A stretch of 64,000 nt of DNA from the NCBI GenBank assembly GCA_027531445.1, contig JAPZRK010000007.1, positions 124,001-188,000 of the forward strand, in the 5' to 3' direction. This document shows positions 27,902-37,230 of this stretch, one piece after another. Below the pieces are notes generated by a model. The model was given only the letters and a program-made list of their open reading frames with translations. It did no database searches and was not told where the DNA came from. How positions within the stretch are numbered: position 1 is the first letter of the stretch; each line of letters opens with the position of its first letter. Position numbers and translations under genes: made by a program. Source of the stretch: Leptospira sp. (GTDB taxonomy: Bacteria > Spirochaetota > Leptospiria > Leptospirales > Leptospiraceae).

Positions 27902-28996
27902 TTGGACTTCGTGGATCTCCTACAAAATATTTCTCTCTCACAATTTACAACCTTAGGTCTCGGTGGAAATGCTTCCTATCTAGCCATTTGTAAATCCGAA
28001 GATGACGTAGTTTCTGCACTTAAATTTGCGAAAGAAAAACAAATTCCAATTTGGGTAATGGGCGGAGGCTCCAATACAATCGTGAGTGATGCTGGATTTG
28101 AAGGTCTTGTCATCAAAATTGAAATCTTGGGAATCGAACAATCCACCGCAAATGATGTAACGAAGATTCAATGGAAGGTGGGGGCGGGAGTTGTCTGGGA
28201 TGATTTTGTTAAGCAGACCATAGAGGAAGCATGCGTTGGCATTGAATCTCTGTCTGGCATTCCAGGAACGATAGGCGCGAGTCCGATTCAAAATATAGGC
28301 GCATACGGCCAAGAAGTGAGTGAGACCATTAAAGGTGTGCGAGTTATCAATTCAAATTTAGAAATTCTGAATATAAACTCAGAAGACTGTAAATTTAAAT
28401 ATAGAGATAGTCGATTTAAGTCAGGAGATTGGAAAAATTTAATTATAACGCAAGTTACATTTGAATTATCAACTTCTAATCCACTCAATCTAAAATATCC
28501 GGAGGTCCGTCGTCATTGGGATTCTAAAGAACAATTGTTTGGTGATTTTTCAAAGTTCGATCGTAGAGAGAGGATCTCAACTATAGTTGAATATCGGGAG
28601 ATGATCTTAAAATTAAGAAAATCTAAATCTATGGTTTTAGATCCTCTTGACCCAAATTCAAAATCTGTCGGATCTTTTTTTACAAATCCTGTATTAAGTT
28701 CAGATGAATTTGTTCAATTTCAAAATAATTTGAAATCATTGGGTCTGGACTTACCGAATGTATTTCCGGAAGCAAGCGGAGGATACAAAGTATCTGCGGC
28801 CTGGCTAATTGAGCAGAGTGGCTTTCAAAAAGGTTACACAAAACATGGTGTTGGTATTTCCAGTGCTCACTGCCTTTCATTAATCAATATTAATGGAAAG
28901 ACAAAAGATCTGCTTAATCTTTCGGAGGAAATCAAACAAGGCGTTTTCAAAAAGTTTAAGATCAATTTAATCCAGGAACCCGTCTACCTTCAGTAA
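27902..28996 (+). CDS. murB: UDP-N-acetylenolpyruvoylglucosamine reductase
   Basis: FAD enzyme that reduces UDP-GlcNAc-enolpyruvate to UDP-MurNAc with NADPH, the second committed step of peptidoglycan synthesis. FAD-binding motifs: TTLGLGGNASYL, VMGGGSNTIVSD, GIPGTIGASPIQNIGAYGQE. The catalytic Ser is in KSVGSFFTNP and the C-terminal SAAWLIEQSGF block is present. 364 residues, near the E. coli-type length. The start is TTG 27902 (GTG 27911 is an alternative); neither has a good ribosome site. mltG, another cell-wall gene, follows after about 50 bases. Confidence 0.93.
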   Translation: MDFVDLLQNISLSQFTTLGLGGNASYLAICKSEDDVVSALKFAKEKQIPIWVMGGGSNTIVSDAGFEGLVIKIEILGIEQSTANDVTKIQWKVGAGVVWDDFVKQTIEEACVGIESLSGIPGTIGASPIQNIGAYGQEVSETIKGVRVINSNLEILNINSEDCKFKYRDSRFKSGDWKNLIITQVTFELSTSNPLNLKYPEVRRHWDSKEQLFGDFSKFDRRERISTIVEYREMILKLRKSKSMVLDPLDPNSKSVGSFFTNPVLSSDEFVQFQNNLKSLGLDLPNVFPEASGGYKVSAAWLIEQSGFQKGYTKHGVGISSAHCLSLININGKTKDLLNLSEEIKQGVFKKFKINLIQEPVYLQ

Positions 28997-29049
28997 AAAA
29001 AGAATTTGAGTGTTTTATTACCATCGATAATATTGTAGGAGTGACGTAT

Positions 29050-30072
29050 ATGAAATTGAACCAGAAAAAATCCCTTATCATTTTGCTCGCATTTATATCT
29101 ATCGTATCGTTAGTTTCCATTATTTCTTTTTTTGTCATCGATGAGATGAAAGGTGGAGCCGTCGGTGATGGACAAAATAATTTTGAGTTGATCATCGATC
29201 CGGGTGAACCGTCATCCACCGTTGTTAAGGAACTTGCGGCAGCGGGTATGATCAAATCATCAGTATATTTCAATTATTTAATAAAATTCACACGTTCAGG
29301 AAATAAGATCAAACAAGGTGTCTATGACATCAATGATGGAATGAGTTCTCGCAAGATTCTTGATGTAATCATCTCTGGTAAGGTGAAACTCGTAAGTTTT
29401 ACTGTTCCTGAAGGTTACAATAATCGTCAAATTGGCGATTTACTCACGGCAAAAAAGCTAACACCTTCGCGAGAGGCATTTTTGTCAGCGGCTTCAAATA
29501 AAGCACTTCTAGAAAAATATAAAATTCCAGCGAGTACAACGGAAGGATATTTATTCCCAGAAACCTATTCTGTTCCTTTAAACTTTCCTGCTGATCGGAT
29601 CGCTGATATGATGATCAAACGCTTTTATAAAAAGTTAGCAACCATTCCCGAAGCAAAAGGCATTACACCAAAAGACTTACACGCGAAAATAGTATTGGCA
29701 TCAATCGTCGAGAGGGAAGCTGTGCGAAAGGAAGAACGTCCATTGATGGCTGGCGTATTTCTCACACGAATCGAGAAGAATATCAATTTGGAGTCGTGTG
29801 CAACGGTTCAATATCTGTTCGACAAACCTAAAAAGAGATTATTTGAAACTGATCTAAAAATAGAATCTCCATATAACACATACATTAATGGAGGATGGCC
29901 GCCAGGACCTATTTCCAATCCGGGACTTCCCGCTTTGCTTGCGGCATTTAAGCCAGAAAAATCAGATAAGCTGTTTTTTTTGCTTAAACCCGATGGCTCT
30001 CATTACTTTTCAGCAACATTCAAAGAACATTTGGAAGCCAAAAAACAGTTTATCGACGTGCTCTACAAATAA
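29050..30072 (+). CDS. mltG: Endolytic murein transglycosylase MltG
   Basis: Inner-membrane enzyme that cleaves nascent glycan strands and so sets glycan length. One N-terminal transmembrane helix (about 9-32), then the LysM-like and YceG domains. Signatures: VPEGYNNRQIGDLL, LASIVEREA containing the expected catalytic Glu, and SPYNTYINGGWPPGPISNPG. The upstream GTG at 29041 is in frame, but ATG 29050 stands six bases after TAGGAGTG, so it is chosen. 340 residues, the usual size. It follows murB in the same direction and is probably co-transcribed. Confidence 0.93.
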   Translation: MKLNQKKSLIILLAFISIVSLVSIISFFVIDEMKGGAVGDGQNNFELIIDPGEPSSTVVKELAAAGMIKSSVYFNYLIKFTRSGNKIKQGVYDINDGMSSRKILDVIISGKVKLVSFTVPEGYNNRQIGDLLTAKKLTPSREAFLSAASNKALLEKYKIPASTTEGYLFPETYSVPLNFPADRIADMMIKRFYKKLATIPEAKGITPKDLHAKIVLASIVEREAVRKEERPLMAGVFLTRIEKNINLESCATVQYLFDKPKKRLFETDLKIESPYNTYINGGWPPGPISNPGLPALLAAFKPEKSDKLFFLLKPDGSHYFSATFKEHLEAKKQFIDVLYK

Positions 30073-30090
30073 GTCGTAACATTGTGAATT

Positions 30091-30345
30091 ATGAATGAAG
30101 ATATCATCAACCTCAATGTCGCAATAGGTTCTATATCGAAAGAGCTCATTGATGTCCAAAAGTCGTTGGATGCCTATCGTCAAAAACAGGCACGACAGGA
30201 AGCCATTGACGATGCGGCTCTCATTTTTATTGAAAAGGCAGAGTTGGTCATCGAAAAGGCGGAGCGTGGAGAAATCAAACTCACCGACGATCAAAAACGC
30301 CGGATCAAAAGCAACCTAGTTAAGATATTGGGAAAGATTGGTTAG
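30091..30345 (+). CDS. Small helical protein of unknown function
   Basis: 84 residues, entirely helical and highly charged (many Glu, Lys, Asp; FIEKAELVIEKAERGEIKL), consistent with a short coiled coil. No Cys, no membrane segment, no recognised domain. It starts 18 bases after mltG on the same strand without a clear ribosome site, which suggests coupling to mltG. Good reading-frame length and amino-acid make-up argue that it is real. Function unknown. Confidence 0.55.
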   Translation: MNEDIINLNVAIGSISKELIDVQKSLDAYRQKQARQEAIDDAALIFIEKAELVIEKAERGEIKLTDDQKRRIKSNLVKILGKIG

Positions 30346-30400
30346 GAGGTGTTCAAATACGAATTGATCAGATCTTCATTTTTACCAATCCTTCATCATG

Positions 30401-30418
30401 TTGTAATGCCCTCGTAAC
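30401..30418 (+). promoter_or_regulatory. Pho-box-like direct repeat before the beta-helix lipoprotein gene
   Basis: Two 7-base half-sites, TTGTAAT (30401-30407) and TCGTAAC (30412-30418), are spaced 11 bases start to start, the architecture of a PhoB box (consensus CTGTCAT-N4-CTGTCAC). A possible -10, CATACT (30430-30435), lies 11 bases downstream, the usual arrangement when PhoB replaces a -35. Half-site matches are 5/7 and 4/7, so this is suggestive only. The rest of the 173-base gap holds a palindrome TTTCCCG-AA-CGGGAAA (30464-30479) and AAAGAGGATC before the ATG. Confidence 0.35.
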
Positions 30419-30518
30419 AAACCTATTGCATACTGAACCCTAGCTGGGGGGAAAAATATCATTTTCCCGAACGGGAAATCCCGCCGGCAAAACTTCGAGA
30501 CTATCGAAAGAGGATCAA

Positions 30519-32276
30519 ATGAAAGGAATTTTTAAAAAGGGATTAGTGATCGCAAGTCTACTTGCTTTTACTTTATCAACTGTAAACTGCGAAAAAAAGA
30601 AGGACGATGATACTGGCTTATTACTTGCTGCATTGTTTTTTTTGAGTCAGAATGAATGGTCGGTTACAATGGATATTACTGTCAAGCAGGCAGGTGGTAC
30701 CGTAATGACAACCGCGACTCATAACCGTGCGATCGAATTTACACAAGGTGTAAATGCTTCTGTACAAGGTTCAGTCTCTAAGGATTTAGTTCTTACTACA
30801 AACGAACGAATTAGAGCCCTTGCAACTTCGGGAGCCCAAGCTGGTGCAGGAAAAATCACCCTAAGCTTCAAACAGAATACTCAGTCACAAAGATTGAATA
30901 TCACTTCGAAGTCATTAAAATCTGGTGGAAATGCAGATCTAATAGATGATTATACAACAGATGTCGGTACGGGAAGTTTTACTCTCGTTGCCAATGATGC
31001 CGATCCTACTAACCTAAATCAGGTTGTTGGTTTAACTATCACAAATCAAGTGTTAGAAGTTACTGCAATTCGTGTAGTTAGAAGAGGATCATATAATCTT
31101 GCAAGTCCTACTGCTGGTGAAAACGTTTGTGATGGTATTCGCCTTACGGGTTCCCCTACAACTAAGACAGGTACGATTTCAGCATCAGAATCATGGTCAA
31201 ATGGAATTTTACTTTCTGGAACAGTTAACGTAGAAAGTGGAGCAACAATTACCATTCAACCAGGAACAGTGATTTTTGGTCAAAGAGGGTCCTCTATTTT
31301 CTTCAAGTCAGGAACTACATTGATCTCAAAAGGTACGGCTGCACTACCTATTTGTTGGACTTCATCAAGTTCACCTGGTTCAAGATCTCCAGGGGATTGG
31401 GGTGGAATTGTAATGATTGGAAACTCTGGGGCATCTAGAGCGTCTAACACAGAAGGTACGACACCAGTTGGTTATGGTGGAGCTGCGACTGGCAGTTCAA
31501 ATAACTTACAGATGGAATACACTATCATCGAGTTTGCCGGAAACGAAGTAGCTCCAGGTGATGAGTTGAATAACCTTAGTATCTATGCATCAAATAGTAC
31601 ACTTTCAAATGTTCAAGTTCACCGTGGATTGGATGATGGATTTGAGGCATGGGGTGGATCTGGAACCTGGACGAATCTTATCGCAACTGGTGGATTGGAC
31701 GACGATTATGACTTAGACGAAGGTTTCCAAGGAACTCTATCTAATCTTATCGCTCACAAATACCCAACTAACTGCGGTGGAACTTCTTCTACAGATCCAC
31801 ACGGTTTTGAGATGGATGGAACCCATTCCCCAACAAGTGCATGTGGAGATAATAATTTAGCTCGTTGCACTACTCCAACAGTTAGCGGTTTTACTCTTAT
31901 TGGACAGAATATCTCTGGCTCTCAAGGAATGAGGCTTAGAGAAGGTCTTGCTGGAACTTTTAGCAATGGTTTGATCTACAACTTCAACACGACTTATTTG
32001 AGTGGATCCGACGGAACAGGAACATACCCTGCTAAATCTTATACAGTTAACAATACTGTATTGGCACAGTCTACAGCATCTGCTGCAAGTACAACTGGTG
32101 CTACAAACAATGCAAGTGCATCACTTACTGCACTTCCAATCACTTCTGAAGGTAACGTAACGGATGGAAGCTGTGGATTTACTGCGACCAAACCGAACTA
32201 CACATCGACTGCATCAAATGCAGGTGGTGGAGCGGGTAACTGGCCATCAGGATGGGCAGCTTTTAGAGCTAGGTAA
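30519..32276 (+). CDS. Surface lipoprotein, beta-helix-like, Ser/Thr/Gly-rich
   Basis: 585 residues. A signal peptide ends in a lipobox with C24 (LSTVNC-EKKKDDD), so it should be lipidated and exported. Residues about 45-190 form a beta-rich domain; about 215-585 look like a right-handed beta-helix (GTVNVESGATITIQPGTVIF, then short Asn/Thr/Gly turns) with an Asp-rich loop LDDDYDLDEG that could bind calcium. Several paired Cys (CWTSS, NCGGT, CGDNNLARC) may form disulfides. Proteins of this type often sit next to TonB-dependent receptors, as here. A Pho-box-like repeat lies upstream and a strong terminator downstream. The substrate is unknown. Confidence 0.75.
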   Translation: MKGIFKKGLVIASLLAFTLSTVNCEKKKDDDTGLLLAALFFLSQNEWSVTMDITVKQAGGTVMTTATHNRAIEFTQGVNASVQGSVSKDLVLTTNERIRALATSGAQAGAGKITLSFKQNTQSQRLNITSKSLKSGGNADLIDDYTTDVGTGSFTLVANDADPTNLNQVVGLTITNQVLEVTAIRVVRRGSYNLASPTAGENVCDGIRLTGSPTTKTGTISASESWSNGILLSGTVNVESGATITIQPGTVIFGQRGSSIFFKSGTTLISKGTAALPICWTSSSSPGSRSPGDWGGIVMIGNSGASRASNTEGTTPVGYGGAATGSSNNLQMEYTIIEFAGNEVAPGDELNNLSIYASNSTLSNVQVHRGLDDGFEAWGGSGTWTNLIATGGLDDDYDLDEGFQGTLSNLIAHKYPTNCGGTSSTDPHGFEMDGTHSPTSACGDNNLARCTTPTVSGFTLIGQNISGSQGMRLREGLAGTFSNGLIYNFNTTYLSGSDGTGTYPAKSYTVNNTVLAQSTASAASTTGATNNASASLTALPITSEGNVTDGSCGFTATKPNYTSTASNAGGGAGNWPSGWAAFRAR

Positions 32277-32302
32277 TCAAAAGCCTTCAAAAGCGTTAGT
32301 AA

Positions 32303-32333
32303 ATGCCTCGCCTTAAAGCGGGGCATTTTTTTT
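32303..32333 (+). terminator. Rho-independent terminator after the beta-helix lipoprotein gene
   Basis: ATGCCTCGC (32303-32311), loop CTTAAA, GCGGGGCAT (32318-32326): nine pairs with one G-U, followed by seven further T residues. It separates the lipoprotein from the next gene. Confidence 0.92.
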
Positions 32334-32342
32334 AGTTATTTC

Positions 32343-32921
32343 ATGAAAACTAGACATTACATAATCGTTGCAATCTTATCCTTAAATCAATGTGATTCAA
32401 AAAATCCTTTTAGAGAAGAAATTGACCTAAAAAATCGAGAACAAACTGTTCAGATGGAATTACAAAGAAAAAAAATTTTAGAAATGAAGCAGGTAGGTTG
32501 CAAACTATCACCTCATATTATATCGAAAGAGGATGCGATACAGAATTTTTTAATTGAGCTACAGAAGACGCCAACAGCAAATTTGAAGACTCTAACCAGC
32601 AATGATGAAGATCTGGGTTGTATTTTTCCACATACGGTTGGCTTCGGTACTGCACTGGATTTTACTCCGATCTTGGAATATCAGAATCTTATGCAACAGC
32701 GAAGAGAAATGGGATTGCGTACTATTCGTGAAAAAATTCAAAACCATCCGTTTAAAATTAAGGCACTCTCTTGGGAAAAGCCAAGAAATTACAACGGCAT
32801 TTATGGTCACAAGCCTAGTTCTTTAGTAATTTCGAGCAACGGTAAGAATCATTATTTGAGCGAAATAAAGATGGTTTTTGAAGTCAATGGAACGTTCAAA
32901 GTGGGCGTTTTGGGAAATTAA
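32343..32921 (+). CDS. Putative lipoprotein of unknown function
   Basis: 192 residues. A short signal sequence (MKTRHYIIVAILSLNQC) places a candidate lipid-bearing Cys at 17; Gln at -1 is unusual for a lipobox but occurs in leptospiral lipoproteins. The mature part is charged, alpha/beta, with no known domain. It starts only 10 bases after the preceding terminator, so its promoter would overlap that hairpin unless it is expressed by read-through. It lies between the beta-helix lipoprotein and the TonB receptor and may belong with them. Confidence 0.6.
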   Translation: MKTRHYIIVAILSLNQCDSKNPFREEIDLKNREQTVQMELQRKKILEMKQVGCKLSPHIISKEDAIQNFLIELQKTPTANLKTLTSNDEDLGCIFPHTVGFGTALDFTPILEYQNLMQQRREMGLRTIREKIQNHPFKIKALSWEKPRNYNGIYGHKPSSLVISSNGKNHYLSEIKMVFEVNGTFKVGVLGN

Positions 32922-32924
32922 ATT

Positions 32925-32942
32925 ATTACAATCTGATGACAG
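32925..32942 (-). promoter_or_regulatory. Pho-box-like repeat before the TonB receptor gene
   Basis: On the minus strand: CTGTCAT (a perfect PhoB half-site), four bases CAGA, then TTGTAAT. The orientation is opposite to the receptor gene and no -10 lies at the expected distance on that strand. A single further CTGTAAT half-site is on the plus strand at 32956-32962. Taken with the element at 30401 it hints at phosphate control, but each alone is weak. Confidence 0.3.
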
Positions 32943-33035
32943 TAAATTAATTCAACTGTAATGAAAGGGTAGGGCAAAGTCTTTTCCGTTTCACCCTGAG
33001 TCGGTTTCGTGGAAAAAAACCAATTGTTGGCTGAT

Positions 33036-36017
33036 ATGAAAAAACTCATCGCGTTTGCATCCCTCTCATTTTTCTTCTTTTTACCTATTTCCATCTGGTC
33101 TCAGGCTACTGGATCAATTAAAGGAACAATTATCGATTCAGAGAATGGAGAGGCAGTGTTCGGAGCAACGATCGTTGTTCGATCTGAAAAGAAATTTGCC
33201 AAAACTGACTTTGATGGTAAGTATTCGGTAGACCTTGCACCAGGAAGTTACCAAGTAGAATTTCAAATGTATGGGTACGGACCACAAACCAGGTCGGTCA
33301 CTATATCTGCAGGAAAGTCTGTTACACAAAACGTAACTTTTGGTGCTCAAACACTGGAAACTGTCGAAGTTAAAGACCGTGCAATTAATGAATCAGACGC
33401 GGCACTCCTAAGTTTGCAAAAAAAGTCTGCCACTGTTTCTGATGCGATAGGAGCAGAATCGATTAAAAAATCGCCAGATTCCTCTGCAAGTGAAGTAGTT
33501 CGTCGCGTAAGCGGTATCACCTTGGTAGGTGGAAAATACGTTTTTGTTAGGGGCTTAGGAGAACGATATTCTTCTACCTATTTGAATGATGCATACATAC
33601 CATCTACGGAACCGGATAAAAGAGTTGTACCATTAGATCTTTTTCCTGCTTCACTCATAAAAAATATTCGCATCATCAAGTCATTTGTTCCTGAAGAGTC
33701 CGGCGAGTTCTCTGGTGGACTTGTAAAAATCGAAACGAAAGATTATCCGGATCAGTTTTTTATGAATGTTGGATTGGGTATTGGAATGAACGCCAATACA
33801 ACGAGAAATAAATGGCTCACTTTCAATGGTGGAGATTTTTTTGGGAGGCCGACTTCAAATCAAGAACTACCTAGTATCGTTAAAGCAGTACCGGATGTCC
33901 TTCCCTTTGAACCAGGCAATCGATTTGGCGGGGTTCCACCTCAACTTGTGGGATTTGGAGCGGTCTCCTTTCCAAATAATTGGAGTTATGAAGAAACAAA
34001 AGCTCCGTATGACAAGAACTTTAGTTTTTCGACCGGGAATACCTTCAAGTTAACAGAATCTGGCCAAAGACTTGGTGTGATCTTCGGAACGACTCATTCG
34101 GTAGATTATAGGTTTAGAAGGCAAAAAGACGTACGTTTTGTACCAGGAAATCCAATTGCTACAACCGTTACAGATCTAACAACGATTGGACCATTGCAGT
34201 CACAAAACGCTGATATTTATACCGAGGAGAGATTGTTCGGTAATAATCTAAACCTAAACTACGAGCCAATGACGGGACAGCAATTCTTCCTTAAAAACTT
34301 TTATTCGGTTTCCTCCGAAAAAACTGTTAGAGAAGCACAAGGTACAAATAATATAGATCAGTTTGAGTTTTATTCGCAAACCAAAAATTTTATAAGTCGT
34401 CAGCTTTTCAATAGCTCGTTAGGTGGGAAACACGCGCTTAATCTTTTCGGTTCAAATCGTCCGCATACTCTGGACTGGCAAGCCAATTTGGGAGAAGCAA
34501 AAAGAGATGAGCCGAATTTAACTCAACAGGTTTGGCGGAGACCATCAGGTGGTAGCCCTACGGTCATTCCGACTCGACTTGGTAACAATCCCGACGGTTC
34601 AAGATTTTATTCCACAGCAAACGATACAGTTAGGAGTGCTTCAGTAGCTTACGAAATTCCATTCGATCAGTGGAATGGACTGAAATCCACCTTCAAATTC
34701 GGTGGAAGTGCCTTAGATCGATTCAAATCATTTTCATTTCGTGAGTTTGGTTCCAAATCTAATACTGGAGTGACTAACTTAGATCTTTACTTAGTTCCAG
34801 GAGAGGTCGCCTACAATCCGCTAGAGTTTCTAAGAACGAATTCAAGTGGTCAGACAAATAGGACATTTTCTGAACGACAAGTGGAACCGAATGCTTATGA
34901 TGCATTTCAAAAATTACATAGTTACTTTGGTCAGGTCGACCTCCCGATAGTTTCAAAAGTAAGATTCATCGGTGGGGTTAGGTATGAAGACTCCTTTCAG
35001 AATGTAAAAACATTCGTTTTAAAAGAACAATGGGATGGAAGTAAGCCAAACTACGGTTGCGATACAAATAATGAATACGAAAGACTTGCTCTGATAAATA
35101 GCCGAGCATGTGCTGCTGACAACAACGGAATAGGTCAATTGAGAACTCGAGACAAACTACCGAGTGCTAATATAGTATATGAATTTGTGAAAGATCAGAA
35201 TTTACGTTTTGGTTATTCTGAAACAGTGACGAGACCGGATTTTAGGGAATTGTCCCCATTTGCCTTCACACCATTTTTCGGTGCGGATCGAATTCGAGGA
35301 AATTCAAATTTAAATAGAACATACATTCATAATTATGATTTCCGATGGGAATGGTATATGGGAGCCTCCAACTATGCTGGCGTAGGTGCATTTATGAAAG
35401 AAATGTCCAATCCAATTGAGACTATTGGGCAGCCAGTTGCTGGACAAGTATCACCTTTCTTTACTTATGCAAATGCTGGTAAGGCTACGATACGTGGGAT
35501 AGAAATTGATTTTCGAAGGGAATTTCTTGATCGATTTCGATTTGAAACCAACTTTTATTTTATAAAGTCTTTAGTTAATGTCGTGTCATGGGAGCAGTTT
35601 ACTGTTGGTAGAGCGGGGCTGTTAAATGTAAACGATCGTAGCTTTTCTTATGATCCTACTAATATTAGACGATCCTTACAAGGTCAGTCTGATTTCGTTG
35701 CAAATCTCAAGTTTGATGTTTTTATCACAAAAGCGAAAGATATGACAGTTGGATTGTATTACAACTATTTTGGAGATCGAATTTTCGTGGTTGGTGCAAA
35801 TGGAACTCCAGACTCTTATGAAAAGGGAGTTGGAATCACAGACCTTGTTTATTCTGCCAAAAAAGACGAACGTCTTGATTTCAAATTCGCTGCTAAGAAT
35901 ATCTTTGACCAAAGATTTAGAATTTATGTGAGAGATGAACTTTTGAATGAGGAAAAATTATTCCGATCCTACAGAGAAGGGGTATCGTTTTCTATGTCCG
36001 CAACTTACAAATTCTAA
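33036..36017 (+). CDS. TonB-dependent outer-membrane receptor with regulatory-like N-terminal domain
   Basis: Outer-membrane beta-barrel that imports a bound ligand using TonB energy. From ATG 33036: signal peptide (MKKLIAFASLSFFFFLPISIWSQA), a carboxypeptidase-regulatory-like beta sandwich (about 28-105; GSIKGTIIDSENGEAVFGAT), plug (about 125-230; SASEVVRRVSGITLVGGKYVFVRG and GLGERYSSTYLND), barrel (about 270-993) ending in the Phe needed for insertion (SMSATYKF). An upstream GTG at 33009 would put charged residues before the signal peptide, so it is not used. The ligand is unknown; the extra N-terminal domain resembles SusC-like and Pho-regulated receptors more than siderophore receptors. 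It converges on the methyltransferase gene with a 4-base overlap. Confidence 0.9.
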   Translation: MKKLIAFASLSFFFFLPISIWSQATGSIKGTIIDSENGEAVFGATIVVRSEKKFAKTDFDGKYSVDLAPGSYQVEFQMYGYGPQTRSVTISAGKSVTQNVTFGAQTLETVEVKDRAINESDAALLSLQKKSATVSDAIGAESIKKSPDSSASEVVRRVSGITLVGGKYVFVRGLGERYSSTYLNDAYIPSTEPDKRVVPLDLFPASLIKNIRIIKSFVPEESGEFSGGLVKIETKDYPDQFFMNVGLGIGMNANTTRNKWLTFNGGDFFGRPTSNQELPSIVKAVPDVLPFEPGNRFGGVPPQLVGFGAVSFPNNWSYEETKAPYDKNFSFSTGNTFKLTESGQRLGVIFGTTHSVDYRFRRQKDVRFVPGNPIATTVTDLTTIGPLQSQNADIYTEERLFGNNLNLNYEPMTGQQFFLKNFYSVSSEKTVREAQGTNNIDQFEFYSQTKNFISRQLFNSSLGGKHALNLFGSNRPHTLDWQANLGEAKRDEPNLTQQVWRRPSGGSPTVIPTRLGNNPDGSRFYSTANDTVRSASVAYEIPFDQWNGLKSTFKFGGSALDRFKSFSFREFGSKSNTGVTNLDLYLVPGEVAYNPLEFLRTNSSGQTNRTFSERQVEPNAYDAFQKLHSYFGQVDLPIVSKVRFIGGVRYEDSFQNVKTFVLKEQWDGSKPNYGCDTNNEYERLALINSRACAADNNGIGQLRTRDKLPSANIVYEFVKDQNLRFGYSETVTRPDFRELSPFAFTPFFGADRIRGNSNLNRTYIHNYDFRWEWYMGASNYAGVGAFMKEMSNPIETIGQPVAGQVSPFFTYANAGKATIRGIEIDFRREFLDRFRFETNFYFIKSLVNVVSWEQFTVGRAGLLNVNDRSFSYDPTNIRRSLQGQSDFVANLKFDVFITKAKDMTVGLYYNYFGDRIFVVGANGTPDSYEKGVGITDLVYSAKKDERLDFKFAAKNIFDQRFRIYVRDELLNEEKLFRSYREGVSFSMSATYKF

Positions 36018-36613
36018 CCTTTCTCGGCCATCAGCCGAATCACATTCGCCTTACCTTGGTGGTATGCTCCTTCATCTAGCTCGATGACGGAGACCTCCAA
36101 GGTCTTTATTTTTAAATCTTTAAAGTCTTCCTTTAACATATCAATTGTATACAGCATATCTGCTTGTTTCGGGCCACCGGATTGATTTTCTAACTGTTTT
36201 GGTTCGAAAGCTTCTAGTATCAATATTCCAGATGGAGCCAAGCATCTTACTACCTTTTGGTGAACCCGCTGACGAATATTTGGTGAAAAGTGTGCATAAA
36301 TAAGTCCAATACAATCAAATTGAGCTTCACCAAATTCAAACTGCAAAGCATCCGAAATGTTATAGTGAACCTTTACATTCGATTCCAACGAGAGACGTTG
36401 ACATTTGGATTGTCCAGCTAAGCTCTGGTCAAATGCGGTAACTTCCCAGCCAAGTGTAGCCGCATAAACGGCATTGCGTCCTTCCCCTTCACAAGGTAGA
36501 AGCATTCGACCGGGTTTCAAACCATCAATCGTCTGTGCAAAAAAATGATTGGGAGACTTGCCGTATGCAAACTCGTTGGCTGAATATCGTTCATTCCAAA
36601 AATGGGCATTCAT
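36014..36613 (-). CDS. SAM-dependent methyltransferase (TehB-like)
   Basis: 199 residues, class I Rossmann methyltransferase. It starts MNAHFWNERYSANEFAYGKSPN, the usual opening of this TehB/NodS-like group; motif I is LLPCEGEGRNA, motif II TAFDQS, motif IV CIGLIYAHF. The C-terminal ELDEGAYHQGKANVIRLMA fits the family too. The methyl acceptor is unknown; tellurite, thiol or small-metabolite methylation are possibilities. It ends 4 bases inside the TonB receptor gene on the other strand, and no neighbour explains its role. Confidence 0.82.
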   Translation of the reverse strand: MNAHFWNERYSANEFAYGKSPNHFFAQTIDGLKPGRMLLPCEGEGRNAVYAATLGWEVTAFDQSLAGQSKCQRLSLESNVKVHYNISDALQFEFGEAQFDCIGLIYAHFSPNIRQRVHQKVVRCLAPSGILILEAFEPKQLENQSGGPKQADMLYTIDMLKEDFKDLKIKTLEVSVIELDEGAYHQGKANVIRLMAEKG

Positions 36614-36715
36614 ACAATGATTGGACGAATAAGAAGTAGTAATCTTATAAATCTGGTAGAAACTTTAAGGATATAAATTACTTTTAAATTTTTCCTTCTC
36701 TTGTTCTCATGAGCA

Positions 36716-37117
36716 ATGAGCATATTTGACAGTTTAAAAGCAGTGGCCGCACAGGCTATGGACCTCGTAGAAAAAAATCCACAAATCATCGAAGGCATTA
36801 AAAAGATCATCGAGGAGAACGGTGGTGTTTCGGGCCTTGTGGCAAAATTTAAAGAGAAAGGTTTCTCTGAAGTCGCATCTTCATGGATCAGTAGTGGAGA
36901 AAATTCTGCACTCAATCCATCGGATCTAGTATCCGTCCTGGGTAAAGATTCCGTAAACGATCTTGCCGCAAAAGTGGGAATGGATCCAGACACGACAGCA
37001 GGCGTTGTCAGTAACTTACTACCTATTGTCATAGACAAGCTATCGCCAGATGGTAATGAACCTAAAGATGATGTAGCAAGTCAATTGACTTCTCTTGCAT
37101 CCATGTTCATGAAATAA
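36716..37117 (+). CDS. Small helical protein, possibly DUF937/YidB-like
   Basis: 133 residues, fully helical: SIFDSLKAVAAQAMDLVEKNP at the start, then IKKIIEENGGVSGLVAKFKEKGF and a SWISSGENSALNPSDLVSVLG block. The phrases GGVSGLVAKFKEKG and SWISSGEN resemble the YidB/DUF937 family, whose function is unknown. No signal peptide or Cys. It is transcribed alone, with a bidirectional-looking hairpin after it. Confidence 0.7.
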   Translation: MSIFDSLKAVAAQAMDLVEKNPQIIEGIKKIIEENGGVSGLVAKFKEKGFSEVASSWISSGENSALNPSDLVSVLGKDSVNDLAAKVGMDPDTTAGVVSNLLPIVIDKLSPDGNEPKDDVASQLTSLASMFMK

Positions 37118-37123
37118 ATTGAC

Positions 37124-37155
37124 TTCACCTCTCTTTAGTGAGAGGTGAAAGCTTT
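37124..37155. terminator. Hairpin terminator downstream of the YidB-like gene
   Basis: A perfect 10-bp stem TTCACCTCTC (37124-37133) with its complement (37140-37149) around loop TTTAGT is followed by AGC and five T residues. A second, weaker inverted repeat CCTTAGC/GCTAAGG (37170-37203, 20-base loop) lies between it and the convergent lipoprotein gene and may serve the minus strand. Confidence 0.75.
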
Positions 37156-37230
37156 TTGTAAAATGGCAACCTTAGCTGTTCGGTGATTCGTAGCTGGCTA
37201 AGGCTCGTTTACCACAACATTCTAATTGAA

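Noticed and set aside
30346..30518. Possible riboswitch in the leader of the beta-helix lipoprotein
   Set aside because: There is a palindrome and a small hairpin but no match to any riboswitch core I can recall.
32925..32962. Complete Pho box on the plus strand before the TonB receptor
   Set aside because: Only one plus-strand half-site (CTGTAAT at 32956) is present; the paired site is on the minus strand and has no matching -10.
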